Assembly: GCA_036346225.1 (NCBI GenBank)
Contig: JARFIW010001346.1
Span: 186,001 to 250,000 of the forward strand
DNA length: 64,000 bases
Origin: Platerodrilus igneus
Taxonomy: Eukaryota; Arthropoda; Insecta; Coleoptera; Lycidae
Direction of reading: 5' to 3'
Shown here: piece by piece, positions 55,190 to 64,000 of the stretch
Numbering within the stretch: the first letter of the stretch is position 1
Layout: each line of letters opens with the position of its first letter
Notes under the pieces: generated by a model
The model's input: only the letters and a program-made list of their open reading frames with translations
What the model was told of the DNA's origin: nothing
The model's database searches: none
Translations under genes and position numbers: made by a program

Positions 55190-56395
55190 CATCAATTTAA
55201 ATTACCAGTTATTTCCTTCCACACCATGTAATTATGTTAAATTTAACGGACAGTTACTTCATTTAAACTTTTTATGCAACATGCGTTGAAACGCACTTCA
55301 TCTGCCATGCTATTCTTGTTAATTAGAAAAGTCCTTTATTTAAACGGCAAGACCATTTTTCGAATTTTAAGATGCATTTTTCGATCTTCCTCATCTCTAG
55401 ACAGGTTAACTGCATAGCGGTGGCATTAATATTTCTGACCGGTATCTCGTATCGCCAATAGGATTAATGTCAGTCTCGTCAATTCCAATTCCTCGTAAGG
55501 TACGCAAATTCAGTCTGTCCATACCACCCCTCCTGTTCTGAAATTTCAAACTTTTCAAAGCAATGCCAATTTTTAAACCTCAGGTCTTTAAGCGTCAATT
55601 ACACCCGACAGTAAACTAACATTTTTTCAACGTAAAACTGTCACAGTTCACGCAATGTTTCACGTATTCTGAAACGTCAAAACCTTTTACATGCTGGGCC
55701 GTAAAAGCACCATTCCAACTTTCTTTATAATGTGCACATGCGACTTTGTCGGATAATTAAATCCGCAGGTTTACTTACCTATTAAATCACTTACTATTAC
55801 CCATAGCAGTTGTCTAACAGCACCACCATCTTCTTTTGAATCCAACATCCTTGCATCCACGCAAGCAGAACACCTCGACTTGTTCTACTATTAAAAAAGT
55901 CCTTCACAGTTTCAACCAAACATGTGTTCGACTATGAACAATAGAATTTTGAATTACATCACGCATTTTATTTTCCCGATACTCTCATTTTCAACCCAGC
56001 CCAGAAACGGTCTTATGCCAATGCCTCGCAACGGTGTCGACTAGATTAATGTCTCCTGCAAATTTTTTTAGACTCCGCTAGTTGCAGACGTTCGATCCTA
56101 GGCGCAATCAACTTAAGCCGACTGGTTATTGCAAGTCGTAGCCCTTAGCCTGTCCTCGACATAACTATGCCGTCAATCAGAGATTACTCTCAACAAATCT
56201 CATATGACCTCATTAAAACGCTTAATTTTCCAAACGTTTACCTGGTACTTCATTTATTTACGGTCACCTTTAATACAAATTTTCTAGTCAGAGCAAATAA
56301 ATTTTCAGGGACCCAACACGTAAACAATTCAAATAGAACCCATTACAACGTTCAGCGTATAAGCTACCCTCATACACCAATCTCACCCTGCTACA
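55190..56395. other. inner part of left arm, diverged, no intact gene
   Basis: Up to about 55900 it is a decayed inverted copy of 60830-61690. Beyond that nothing is recognised, and the frame at 56167-56424 has no family features. Confidence 0.4.
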
Positions 56396-56530
56396 AACAC
56401 ACCATGACCATCATGACACAATGACCACATGACCACGAACCACATGGACCACATGACACACATGACCAATGACGAAGCATGACACATGACCACATATGCA
56501 CTACATGACAATGACCATATACAAGCGACA
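56396..56530. repeat. CATGACCA-type minisatellite
   Basis: Imperfect CACATGACCA repeats, the complement of those at 56725-56872. Confidence 0.7.
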
Positions 56531-56566
56531 ATGTACACATGCTAGGCGACCATACGTGACCCAATT

Positions 56567-56632
56567 GCCTTTTAATGAGTTTTCCTTATTAAACCCATTA
56601 GCACCAACTTGCTTTTTAATGAGTTTTTCCAT
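56567..56632. repeat. palindromic 44-bp unit as at 49137
   Basis: CTTTTTAATGAGTTTT, AAACCCATTAGCACCAA; one and a half copies between the two minisatellites. Confidence 0.65.
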
Positions 56633-56724
56633 CAGAACAGACTCAGGTTAGATAAGCAACTTAGCCAGCGCCCGCGCTGGCCTAACCTATTAAATTTTCC
56701 TTTATCTAACCTAGGTCCACACTT

Positions 56725-56872
56725 GTGGTCATATGGTCATTGGTCATGTGGTCATATGGTCATGTGGTCATATGGTCATATGGTCATTGGTCATGTGGTC
56801 ATGGTCATGTGGTCATGTGGTCATATGGTCATGTGGTCATTGGTCATATGGTCATATGGTCATGTGGTTATG
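56725..56872. repeat. TGGTCATATGGTCATG minisatellite
   Basis: About sixteen imperfect 9-bp units TGGTCATRT. The open frames across it (56609-56875, 56725-57030) are repeat translations only. Confidence 0.85.
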
Positions 56873-57090
56873 TGAGCAGGGAGATTAAATTTGCATATAA
56901 GGAACCCACATATATCCGGACATGTGTTGATGCGCAATGCGACCTAGGTCGGATAACAAAACAGTTCCTAAACCAAGTGTGGATAGTTCACATATTCGAC
57001 TATTTTCGGAATATACGCCCCACTCTGTAGATACATAAGAGAACAATTTTCGTATTCAATTTAGTATTTGACGGTAGCTAGAACGGTAAA

Positions 57091-57663
57091 CATGAGCGTC
57101 TCCAAGGTGATTAACGTTTCTCAACTTTTGGGAATAAAGTGAAACCGACAAATGAGCGATTTGGATTATGGCTGTTGGCAGAAAATATGTGCAACAATAA
57201 TCTGGTGACAGATATTGGTAATATTTGTTATGTCGAAGGCGAAAAGATGCTGACTGGCGGACTACACACACCAATTACAGAACCATTTTGTGACAATATA
57301 ATGTTGGTTAAAATTATGCGACCTTTCTGACACCGAACAAGCATCTGCAAACAAACGGATGTTTATCCTAAAAAGAAATTTGTGGTGCATTTAACAGCTA
57401 TCTACGAAGAAAGTTCAACCGATTTGTTTCGCTAGGCATGGTGTTAAAGCTAAGCTTCCGTTTTCTCTGGAAAGCAGTAACAAGATAGGCCAGAGAGTAA
57501 AAGAAATTATCGGAAAAGAAGACATCGAATGCATTAATAAAAATTCCAAAATCCTATATGTGTTCCATACAAAGTGGAACTAGCAGATGTTAAGTTGGAA
57601 ACTTTATTGGAGGAACTACCAGATATATTAGACGAAGTCGAAAAGATTATTTCTATCTTTTGA
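57091..57663 (+). pseudogene. unrecognised gene 1 of the inner element
   Basis: ATG 57091 gives MSVSKVINVSQLLGIK then a stop (TGA). Immediately in the next frame (57139-57330) are KPTNERFGLWLLAENMCNNN, NICYVEGEKMLTGGLHTPIT and ILVKIMRPF-like end. A further shift leads to KKKFVVHLTAIYEESSTDLF and LPFSLESSNKIGQRVKEII, and finally LETLLEELPDILDEVEKII up to a stop at 57661. About 190 residues originally, with an acidic C-terminal helix. It ends 2 bp before the next gene's ATG, suggesting cotranscribed neighbours. No family recognised. Confidence 0.45.
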
Positions 57664-57664
57664 C

Positions 57665-59512
57665 ATGGATGTAACCCAAGATTTTGCAGGCATATTTAGC
57701 AAGATGGAGATGTGTAATTATTTAACTACAAACCATAACTTTTGCTATAAGGGCGAATACGAAGAAAAGTGTAATATTATAGTTGACAACGATAAAACTG
57801 CGGGGATTGATTGTTTAACATGGCTAACAACCAATGCAAGAATTAAGATTTACAACAAATTTGTGTGCCAGATAACAAGTCCTGGTGTTAATAAACAACT
57901 TGGCAATCATATACTAGATTTTTACGTTGTCCAGATGTACGTTTAAGGGAAACATTTGCGTCTACTTTGGCCAAAGAACATGGTATTACGCGATTGGAAG
58001 CGACAATATACAACTGTGCAATTGGAAGCTATGTCAGTGGAACGGGTGTATAAACCCTTAAAAGACTGTTTAACCTTATTGGAAGATAGTAAGTTATACT
58101 TCCTAAAGGCGCCAATGTACTCGGTACCACTTACCAAAATGTGGAGTAAGCTATCGGACAAGCTACAAAATAGCTGCTGTTTAGTGTATAATAACCTGCT
58201 ACAGTACGTGTATTGGGGAATGGCAATACAAAGAAATTGACGGGCTTGCAAATTAAGTTGTCCAAAAACCAGAGGAAAAGGAAAATTGATAAAGTATGTG
58301 CTTGGCTTTTAGTTTTAACTATTTACCTGTAAATTATTTGGAGATAGTAGAGGAAGATGTCCAAGATAAAATAAAAATCTTACACAAGTGCTACATTAAA
58401 GCAGGTAGTACATATTTTACACAATCTGCACACCATATTCTACAATTCCAAAAGAAATAGTAATTTCGGACTTGGGATTGATAGATACGCCTAACATTCG
58501 TCCAGAGGTTGTACGACAACGCGTAAATATTGGTAGTAAACTCTATCCGTTTACGCTAAAGGAAATTGCCCCATTATGTATACCATACGCTGTAAGTGGA
58601 AGGAAAAGACAACTGGAATTAGAGGAAATGGATGCAAAAAGGCGAAAATTGGACTACATGGAAAACACTGCGACAATACGCGATCAATACAAAGATGTGT
58701 TAGACAAAGAACATCTTATTAGAGAAAATGAGGAAGAATTAAAAGATTATTTTATGTGCCGATGGACTGACTTAGATACATCTGGTTTCTACAAGTTGTA
58801 TGCATTTGCGGTTAGTAAGAAAGACTCTTCTAGTTATGTAGGCGTTCTTGCAGAAAAGGATGGTACTAAATCCGTATACTTTTTAAAAGGTTATTCTAAA
58901 AACGTATTTATCAAAATGGCAGATAACAAAGACGAACTAAGGAATGCGGGTTTGTAATCTTTGCGTACACCACACGCAAAGGGGTCCGTTAAACATTGTA
59001 TATTTGCCTAGTAAAGAACCTTTCGGATCATTTAAAACCGAGGGTCTTACAACCTATAACAACCATATATTCCCAAAAGTGGTGAATATGCAACTACGAC
59101 AACGGTGTGTGGGAGAAAAGGATTTCCTCCAATACCGACAAGAAGAAGTCGATCAAGCTAACAAGATACGTATGCAGGATATAGTGGAAAGCTGCGATTA
59201 AAAGATTGTCACAAGCTGCAAGAATTACACGAAGGAATGGATCTGGTTGTCGGCGGAATCAAAGACTTTAAATATAGAGGCAAACTTCGGTACATTTTAC
59301 AATTCGAAAACCTAGACGGTCTCTATGTATCAAACTATTGGTTAGAAAAGGAGATAGAGGACTTGGGTATCGATTTAAATTTTAAGCTGCGAATAAAATT
59401 AGATAAAATTAAAGCCACCCAAACAAACATAAAGAAAGGACTGTCTTCTGTGTATAACTTTGTATTAAAATTAAGTTTAAATGACCCCATGCTTGGCATT
59501 AAATATTTTTAA
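57665..59512 (+). pseudogene. unrecognised gene 2 of the inner element, Rep-like N-terminus
   Basis: ATG 57665, MDVTQDFAGIFSKMEMCNYL. The first 250 or so residues carry NARIKIYNKFVCQITSPG and, after a shift, HGITRLEATIYN, a K-Y-N-K and R-x-E arrangement reminiscent of replication-initiation factors of the Rep_trans type. NSCCLVYNNLLQYVYWG follows. The middle (58472-58957) has a Lys/Arg/Glu helix (MDAKRRKLDYMENTATI) and the DLDTSGFYKLYAFAVSKKD domain. The end (58960-59201, 59237-59512) has TEGLTTYNNHIFPKV and GKLRYILQFENLDGLYVSNY. Some 600 residues once, now broken by about five shifts. The Rep idea is inference; no search was done. Confidence 0.45.
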
Positions 59513-59597
59513 ATTTGTTATGTATAATGTCAGAATAAACATTTTATAATAGTATATAACATTGTTCTTTATTTATAAAAGGCTGTGACGTTACCAC

Positions 59598-59710
59598 GAA
59601 ATAGCAGTCGCACAGAGAGGGGTGCGCATGGGCAGCGCGCATGGGCAGGGTGCGTACGCGCAGGGTGCGCATGGGCAGGGTGTGCATGCGCAGGGTGCTA
59701 TGGGCTGGGA
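59598..59710. repeat. GC-rich minisatellite
   Basis: GGGTGCGCATGGGCAG units, about six copies, starting right after AATAGCAGTCGCACAGAGAG. It is strongly GC-rich in an AT-rich region; frames on both strands here (59585-59812, 59591-59827) are repeat artefacts. Confidence 0.8.
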
Positions 59711-59819
59711 TGTGTCTGGGCGTACACGAGGGAAGCGGATGTTAACAGTCACCAACCATCCAATTTTTATTTGATGGTATCGAGTACTTGCCTGCGTATG
59801 TATCCGGAGTAAAAATACG

Positions 59820-59935
59820 ATTTGCATACGCAGCTTATTAATAAAATTAGTTTATCGAGGGAAGATGACAAAAGGTACATCATTCCTAATAGTACAACAA
59901 TCTACGCATGGGGCGTAAAGATATAAGATAGTTGT
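59820..59935 (+). pseudogene. polB: PolB C-terminal fragment
   Basis: Plus strand QLINKISLSREDDKRYIIPN, then AWG and a stop soon after, matching the end of the outer PolB (QLINKISLSGDDDKRFVIPN). It lies upstream of the fragment at 60355, the reverse of the normal order. Confidence 0.65.
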
Positions 59936-60354
59936 TTATATTTGTATATATTAGTTTTAAGATTCCATAATTTTTAAGTTCTTCTCCCACCTTCCAAATC
60001 CTTCCGGCTTCTATCCTGGTTGACAGAGTATACGTGTTATCTCCACGTGGTATTCGCGGGACACGGCGGTTTTAGATTTTCGGGCGATGGTTGGCTAAGG
60101 CATATGTCTTGGTTAGCGAAAAAGGTTTTAAAGATGGAGTTAAATAAAGATGGGTAAAATTAGTCTTTAAAACGCATAACTTTGTATGGGTGGTCCTATT
60201 TAAAATCTGTTTACAGATTTGGGGTCCCTAGAAAATTTAATATTAGTTGATACCTAGCAAAATATATTTATCTTAAAAGAGTGACTACCCCGCGTATAAT
60301 AAATACAATATAACACTTGTCGATAAAAACTTGTAGGAAAATTAAAGACGTATT
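59936..60354. other. spacer with one subterminal-unit fragment
   Basis: 60190-60290 resembles the subterminal units of the arms (AAATCTGTTTACAGATT, GATACCnnnCAAnnTAnnTTTATC). Nothing else recognised. Confidence 0.5.
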
Positions 60355-60468
60355 TAATGGGGTCCAGTATTAGAATTTGTTGGTAGTAATGTTAAGTCCT
60401 ACTGTATTGTAGGCGAGAAAGATACGATTAAAAAGATTAAAGGGGTCTCACGAATTGTAGTTAAGTAA
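60355..60468 (+). pseudogene. polB: PolB fragment after motif C
   Basis: GPVLEFVGSNVKSYCIVGEK then a stop after SRIVVK; matches the outer VLEFVGTRVKSYCIISKN. Confidence 0.65.
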
Positions 60469-60473
60469 AACCG

Positions 60474-60575
60474 AGGGTCTTACAACCTATAACGAGCATA
60501 TACTCAAAAGGAATGAACATGCAACTACGCAGCAGTGCGCGGGAGAATAAGAATTCTCCAATAAGAAATTAAAGT
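60474..60575 (+). repeat. diverged duplicate of part of gene 2
   Basis: Same words as 59035-59140 (CCGAGGGTCTTACAACCTAT, ATGCAACTACG, TGnGnGGGAGAA). Confidence 0.65.
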
Positions 60576-60925
60576 TTCCATGTACGTAGCACCAGCCATT
60601 GGGTAATGGTCGAAATGTGGAACCTATAAAGACGATTATTAATTGTGGTTTAGAAAAATAGTAGTTTTCGTGGACTAAATAAAATAGCTTAGACTGGTTA
60701 ATGTATATGGTTACATATTCTCGTACACATCCACAAACATCTGTTTACGTCCACAATGGCGATACCGGTAGTTTTTGTTTAACAAATAGTAAGAAAATAC
60801 GTCAGGTGTTAGTGCGTGGAAGCCCATAGGATCGTTGGATTCAAAAAGAACGGTGCGTATGGTGGTCTCCGTTAGAATAATCGAAAGTGGTTAATCAATC
60901 GTATTAGATGTTTAAATAAGCGAAA

Positions 60926-61140
60926 GTGTAAATGCCTACATAAACAAAGATTTAATTATCCGACAAAAGTACGCGATGTGCTACACTTATAAAGAAAGTA
61001 TGGAATGGTGCTTTTAGCGGCCCTAGCAGTAAAAAGGGTGACTGACTTTTCCAAGCAACTACAAGAATAGCAGTAGCGCAGAGAAGGGGTATGTATGTAT
61101 TATACAGTTGCTACAAAATATGTTAGTTTACGCGTAGCTC
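60926..61140 (+). repeat. first copy of a 460-bp-spaced duplication
   Basis: AAAGTGTAAATGCCTACA to TATGTTAGTTTACG, repeated at 61388-61600 with about 15% change. Confidence 0.7.
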
Positions 61141-61289
61141 GGATGTGTAATTGATCACGACTTAAAGATCCTCGGAGGTTTAAAAATTCTCGGCCTATTG
61201 TCGTTTGAAAATGTTTGTAAATTATCAGAACAGGAGCGGGTCGAAGTATAATGGATTATTGACTGAGTTTTTCTACCTTTACGAGGGAA

Positions 61290-61481
61290 TTGGAAGTTGA
61301 CAGACATCGAGCATCTAATTCTCTATTTGGACGATATCGAGTACTTACTGGTTCTAGAAATCATTACATGCGGCCGACCGCTATGCGAAAGTGTAAATGC
61401 CTACAGAAGCATAATTATCAGACGAAAAAGTGCGCGATGTGCTATAGAAAGTATAAAAAATGGTGCTTTGCCCAGTCTTAA
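61290..61481 (+). CDS. small Cys-rich hypothetical protein in right arm
   Basis: 63 residues ending CKCLQKHNYQTKKCAMCYRK and a further Cys, a basic, possibly zinc-binding tail. A decayed version is at 60926-61060, and an inverted one near 55750. Repeat preservation hints at past coding. Not recognised; the alternative overlapping frame (61297-61509) cannot be excluded. Confidence 0.3.
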   Translation: MEVDRHRASNSLFGRYRVLTGSRNHYMRPTAMRKCKCLQKHNYQTKKCAMCYRKYKKWCFAQS

Positions 61482-61815
61482 CAGTAAAAAGGAGAGTGAC
61501 TTTTTCTAGCAATTACAAGAATAGCAGTAGCGCAGAGAAGGGGTATGCATGTATTATACAGCGCATTGTTGCTATAAAATATGTTAGTTTACGAGAAGCT
61601 CGAACGTACACAAATTAAATTTTAATCTATAATTAACTATGGTCGTAAAAATGGGAAATTAATGGTTAATTTAATACTGCTAAGCATATACTTTCGCTTG
61701 GTGATTCATTTGGAAAATATTCAAGCCCACCATTTCCTAAAGTATGACGTAGAAGTTATTTAAAATTAAATTACTTTATTAGTAAGTATCCTGTAGACAG
61801 CAAGTTGGTATTTTC

Positions 61816-62010
61816 TTAGTAATGGTTTAAAGTGTTTTTGGTTATAGTAGCACTGCATCTTCTACAGCACGACTTGCACACAATTTGTGTGCGTGTGCTA
61901 TCACCCTTTGGATTTTTAATATGCACGCGATCCGTATAACATGGAAGACGTTTTCCGGTGTTTCTACTAACGCATTCGCACCATCGACGAAGCGAACCAG
62001 GTGCATGCAT
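61816..62010 (-). CDS. small Cys/Arg-rich hypothetical protein in right arm
   Basis: 64 residues: RRWCECVSRNTGKRLPCY, then IVCKSCCRRCSATITKN. Two CxC/CxxC-type pairs could bind zinc. It occupies the place of the 54835-55056 protein in the other arm but is not clearly the same. Uncertain. Confidence 0.3.
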   Translation of the reverse strand: MHAPGSLRRWCECVSRNTGKRLPCYTDRVHIKNPKGDSTRTQIVCKSCCRRCSATITKNTLNHY

Positions 62011-62217
62011 TGACGCTAAATGTATTGGACGAGCAGCAAGGATTATGACGTCATTTAGTTCCCCGATGAATCCTCAACTTCGTTCGGTGTCTTCGGAAAC
62101 CTTCGGTTTGCATTCTATAGGGTACATAAAGCAGGTGCGCAAGAGTAAACTCTTTAGTTATAAGTTAGTTCGCTTACAAGTCAAGTGCTATAGTGCGGAT
62201 TTTGTTTTGTACTAAAA

Positions 62218-62989
62218 TGGTATCTGCAAACGTTTTTAAATGCGAGCTGTGTCACGTCTACTTTACCAGGAGGATGCTCTCAAACGGCACCAGAACAAAT
62301 GTTGTGGTGTAACATCGTCCAAGGTTGCTTATACATCCGTCCGCAGCAAAGTACTTAAACTGTGAGACTTGCGGTATCGCTTTTACGAGAATGGGCAACT
62401 TACAGCGACACAAGGAAAAACAGCACGGTATGTCATTAAGCCGTAAACGTTCAGCTCCGCCAGCTGTTAAAGGGCCTTGTACGAAACAACCACGAATTAT
62501 GTGTAAAGTATGCGATTTCGAAATGGAAAACTACCTATGCCGCACACTTAAGGAGCAACAAACATAAAATGCATCAGTTACCGCTACTAGCGACGATGGT
62601 GTAGAAATGGTTAGCACAGCGTTTAACAACCGTATGGCTAGCTATCGCATAAAGAACGCCAGTGTCGACGATGGAGTGCCTGAGTTTCTTTGGAAGCAGA
62701 AAGAGCGATTTATTCGATTAATTAATGAAAAAGAATACAACATACAGCAGTAAAAGTCTATTGCGAACTCTACGGCGTTTACACCAAAATCGGGGAAGAG
62801 ACTACCGATGTGAAACTTTAACACAAAAATGTGGTTATAACGTCTTCTAGTAATCTGGAAAATATGTACGAGGTCTTAAGCGAAACCATAAGAACAAAAT
62901 CAGAGGAATTTGAAACATGCGGGTCCGGTTGGTCTTTGGAAAAGGTGCTCTATTTAGAAATAAATATTAATAAGTGTGAGTCGATATGA
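62218..62989 (+). pseudogene. polB: PolB N-terminal stub with zinc fingers, right arm
   Basis: ATG 62218 (MVSANVFKCELCHVYFTRRM) starts a first C2H2-like finger, cut by a shift. CETCGIAFTRMGNLQRHKEKQH is next, then CKVCDFEMENY and a stop at 62565. Past it come VSTAFNNRMASYRIK to KEYNIQQ and, after another shift, the NVVITSSSNLENMYE and LEININKCES end. Nearly base-identical to the left arm copy, including the stop. Confidence 0.7.
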
Positions 62990-63164
62990 GAAGTTCTAGG
63001 TTCAAAATAAAAAATTGTGAATATGTATTTAGAAATGTGGTTTACAAAATTTAAACTGTATTAGTAAAATTGTCTGTAATAAAAGTTTTAAGAATGGTTT
63101 TAGATTTTCTTTAGGTATAAGCTGCAGGAAAGTTATAATTTAGAGGGTGCGTGTAAAATGGTAA

Positions 63165-63745
63165 GGGGTGGTCCTGTTTTAAATCTGTTTACAGATTCGG
63201 ATTCTACATAAAATTCTAGCCTAACAAGATGTATTGCATGTATAAAAAATTTATAAGAACGATCAAAAGTCGCTACAGGTAAGAAATCTTAAAATCAGGG
63301 TAGGTCCCTGGGGGATGGCGTTATCTAAAAATTTTAGAAATTCGGGTAGCTGAGAAAATTCTAATCTTAATTGATACCAAACAAGGTAGGTTTATCTCGT
63401 GGATGGAAATGTGGAGAAAGATTTATCTCGCAGAGGGTATATGTGTAACTTTGCAGGGCGTGGTCGGATTTCAAATCTGTTTGCAGATTCGGGTTGTGTG
63501 TAAAATTCTAAGCTAATTTAATGTATCGCATGTATAAAAAAATTTATAAGAACGCTCAAAAGCCGCAACAGGTAAGAAATCTTAAAATCAGGGTAGCTCC
63601 CTTGGGGGTGATGCAATCGAAAAAATTCCTAGAGATTCGGGTAGCTGAGAAAATTCTAATGTTAATTAATACCAAACAAGATAGGTTTATCTCAAAAGAT
63701 GCATTGGCTAGACAAAGAAAACTATTTGGTTCAGATGAAAGATAA
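63165..63745 (+). repeat. two tandem subterminal units in the right arm
   Basis: Units start at the AAATCTGTTTACAGATTCGG words (about 63180 and 63471). The frame 63521-63745 (MYRMYKKIYKNAQKPQQV, EKILMLINTKQDRFIS) equals that at 53437-53213 in the left arm. Confidence 0.7.
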
Positions 63746-63828
63746 AAATGGCTAGTCGAAGAAAACTTTTTGGTTCAGATGAAAGATAAAAAAATGGCTA
63801 GACGAAGAAAACTATTCGGTTCAGATGT
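63700..63828 (+). repeat. 48-bp triple repeat
   Basis: Three copies of TGGCTAGACGAAGAAAACTA with TTCGGTTCAGATG. The left arm has two. Confidence 0.75.
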
Positions 63829-63898
63829 GGGAGCAAATGAGGGATTCTCCTCATTTGCTCCTTATGGGGATTTACATGTAAATCGGGAGCAAATGAGG
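63829..63898. repeat. terminal stem-loop cluster, right
   Basis: GGGAGCAAATGAGG at 63829 and 63885 with its inverse CCTCATTTGCTCC at 63849, and the ATTTACATGTAAAT palindrome between. Confidence 0.7.
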
Positions 63899-63925
63899 CG
63901 GTAGAAGACCTGATTTTACCCTACT

Positions 63926-63931
63926 CTCTAT
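63926..63931. repeat. target duplication CTCTAT, right
   Basis: Perfect copy of 53071-53076. Confidence 0.88.
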
Positions 63932-64000
63932 CAACTGCATTTTTATATGCATTAGAACGAAGATGGTGAGTAAACATATTTTTAAGTATGGCTATATCGC
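63932..64000 (-). pseudogene. polB: outer polB upstream part, resumed
   Basis: Minus strand encodes MFTHHLRSNAYKNAVDREL, resembling the zinc-finger end (HLRSNAHK) that normally precedes the PolB region at 53060. It runs off the window. This confirms that the inner element landed within this gene. Confidence 0.55.

Larger units (their letters stand above)
53077..55900 (+). repeat. left terminal inverted repeat of the inner element
   Basis: Nearly identical to the right arm up to about 54760, then increasingly diverged but collinear (matches at about 55160/61720, 55580/61180, 55750/60960, 55870/60840). Confidence 0.8.
53077..63925. mobile_element. inner Polinton-like element, 10.85 kb, inside the outer polB
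   Basis: Begins AGTAGGGTAAAATCAGG and ends with its exact inverse ...CCCTACT; flanked by CTCTAT on both sides. Polintons/Mavericks have AG...CT ends, long inverted repeats and 6-bp duplications. Arms: about 53077-55900 and 60830-63925, with the outer 1.7 kb nearly identical. It holds outward-facing zinc-finger PolB stubs in both arms, PolB C-terminal scraps inside, and unrecognised genes at 57.1-59.5 kb. No capsid, FtsK-type ATPase, Ulp1-like protease or integrase was found, so it is either non-autonomous or of a different gene set. Confidence 0.85.
60830..63925 (-). repeat. right terminal inverted repeat of the inner element
   Basis: Partner of 53077-55900. It contains an extra internal duplication (60926-61140 and 61388-61610). 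Confidence 0.8.

Noticed and set aside
56609..57030. Open frames rich in His, Met, Val and Trp
   Set aside because: They are translations of the TGGTCATRT minisatellite.
59585..59827. Open frames on both strands, Cys/Ala/Gly or Pro/Cys rich
   Set aside because: They come from the GC-rich minisatellite read in two directions.
53077..63925. Assembly artefact (false palindrome) as the cause of the long inverted repeat
   Set aside because: The inner arm parts have diverged and the flanking 6-bp duplication is exact, which an assembly fold-back would not give.

Overview
The window is an AT-rich arthropod (most likely insect) chromosome segment, built almost entirely of transposable elements nested inside one another. 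The evidence is BEL/Pao and Ty3/Gypsy retrotransposons, an RTE-type LINE, a DUF4817-type mariner, a TTAA-flanked DNA transposon with spliced exons, Polintons, and one eukaryotic tRNA-Ile(AAT) with a pol III T-run. I see no convincing host protein-coding gene, only a short open frame entering at the left edge. The species cannot be named from the sequence.

Region 1 (about 1.3-26 kb) is an old BEL/Pao element on the + strand. Its gag is split by a 13.86-kb DNA transposon (1670-15524) with GGGCGCGAT ends and TTAA on both sides; the gag frame matches across the junction. That transposon carries exons of a Mutator/Kolobok-like transposase, and one of its introns holds a Gypsy element (Gypsy A, 4205-11466) with 1.96-kb LTRs. 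It also holds an internally deleted LINE. Further right, the BEL gag-pol is broken by two unidentified inserts flanked by 8-bp repeats (16106-16868, 18972-20104) and by an RTE-like LINE (21152-24532) that landed in the integrase.

Region 2 (27-40 kb): a tRNA-Ile(AAT), then a mariner-like element (27949-39826) with 36-bp terminal inverted repeats. Its transposase is split by a young Gypsy element on the minus strand (Gypsy B, 28353-37594, TSD AGTC). Gypsy B has long Gag and Pol frames and a single visible frameshift, in the integrase.

Region 3 (40-49.4 kb): a decayed minus-strand BEL/Pao relic with a TA-flanked 1.6-kb MITE-like element inside it, a hAT (ZMYM1-like) relic, a roughly 134-bp tandem satellite, and a roughly 44-bp tandem array of imperfect palindromes.

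Region 4 (49.6-64 kb) is the most interesting part. A minus-strand Polinton/Maverick protein-primed DNA polymerase B gene (49600-53070, resuming at 63932) is interrupted by a second complete Polinton-like element of 10,849 bp (53077-63925). This inner element has AG...CT ends, a perfect 6-bp target duplication (CTCTAT) and terminal inverted repeats of about 2.8-3.1 kb. Each arm carries an outward-facing zinc-finger PolB N-terminal stub. The interior has scrambled PolB C-terminal fragments and a block of unrecognised genes (57.1-59.5 kb), one with motifs reminiscent of replication-initiation (Rep) proteins. No capsid, ATPase, protease or integrase was recognised in it.

All calls come from reading the sequence and supplied translations by eye. 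No database search was run.
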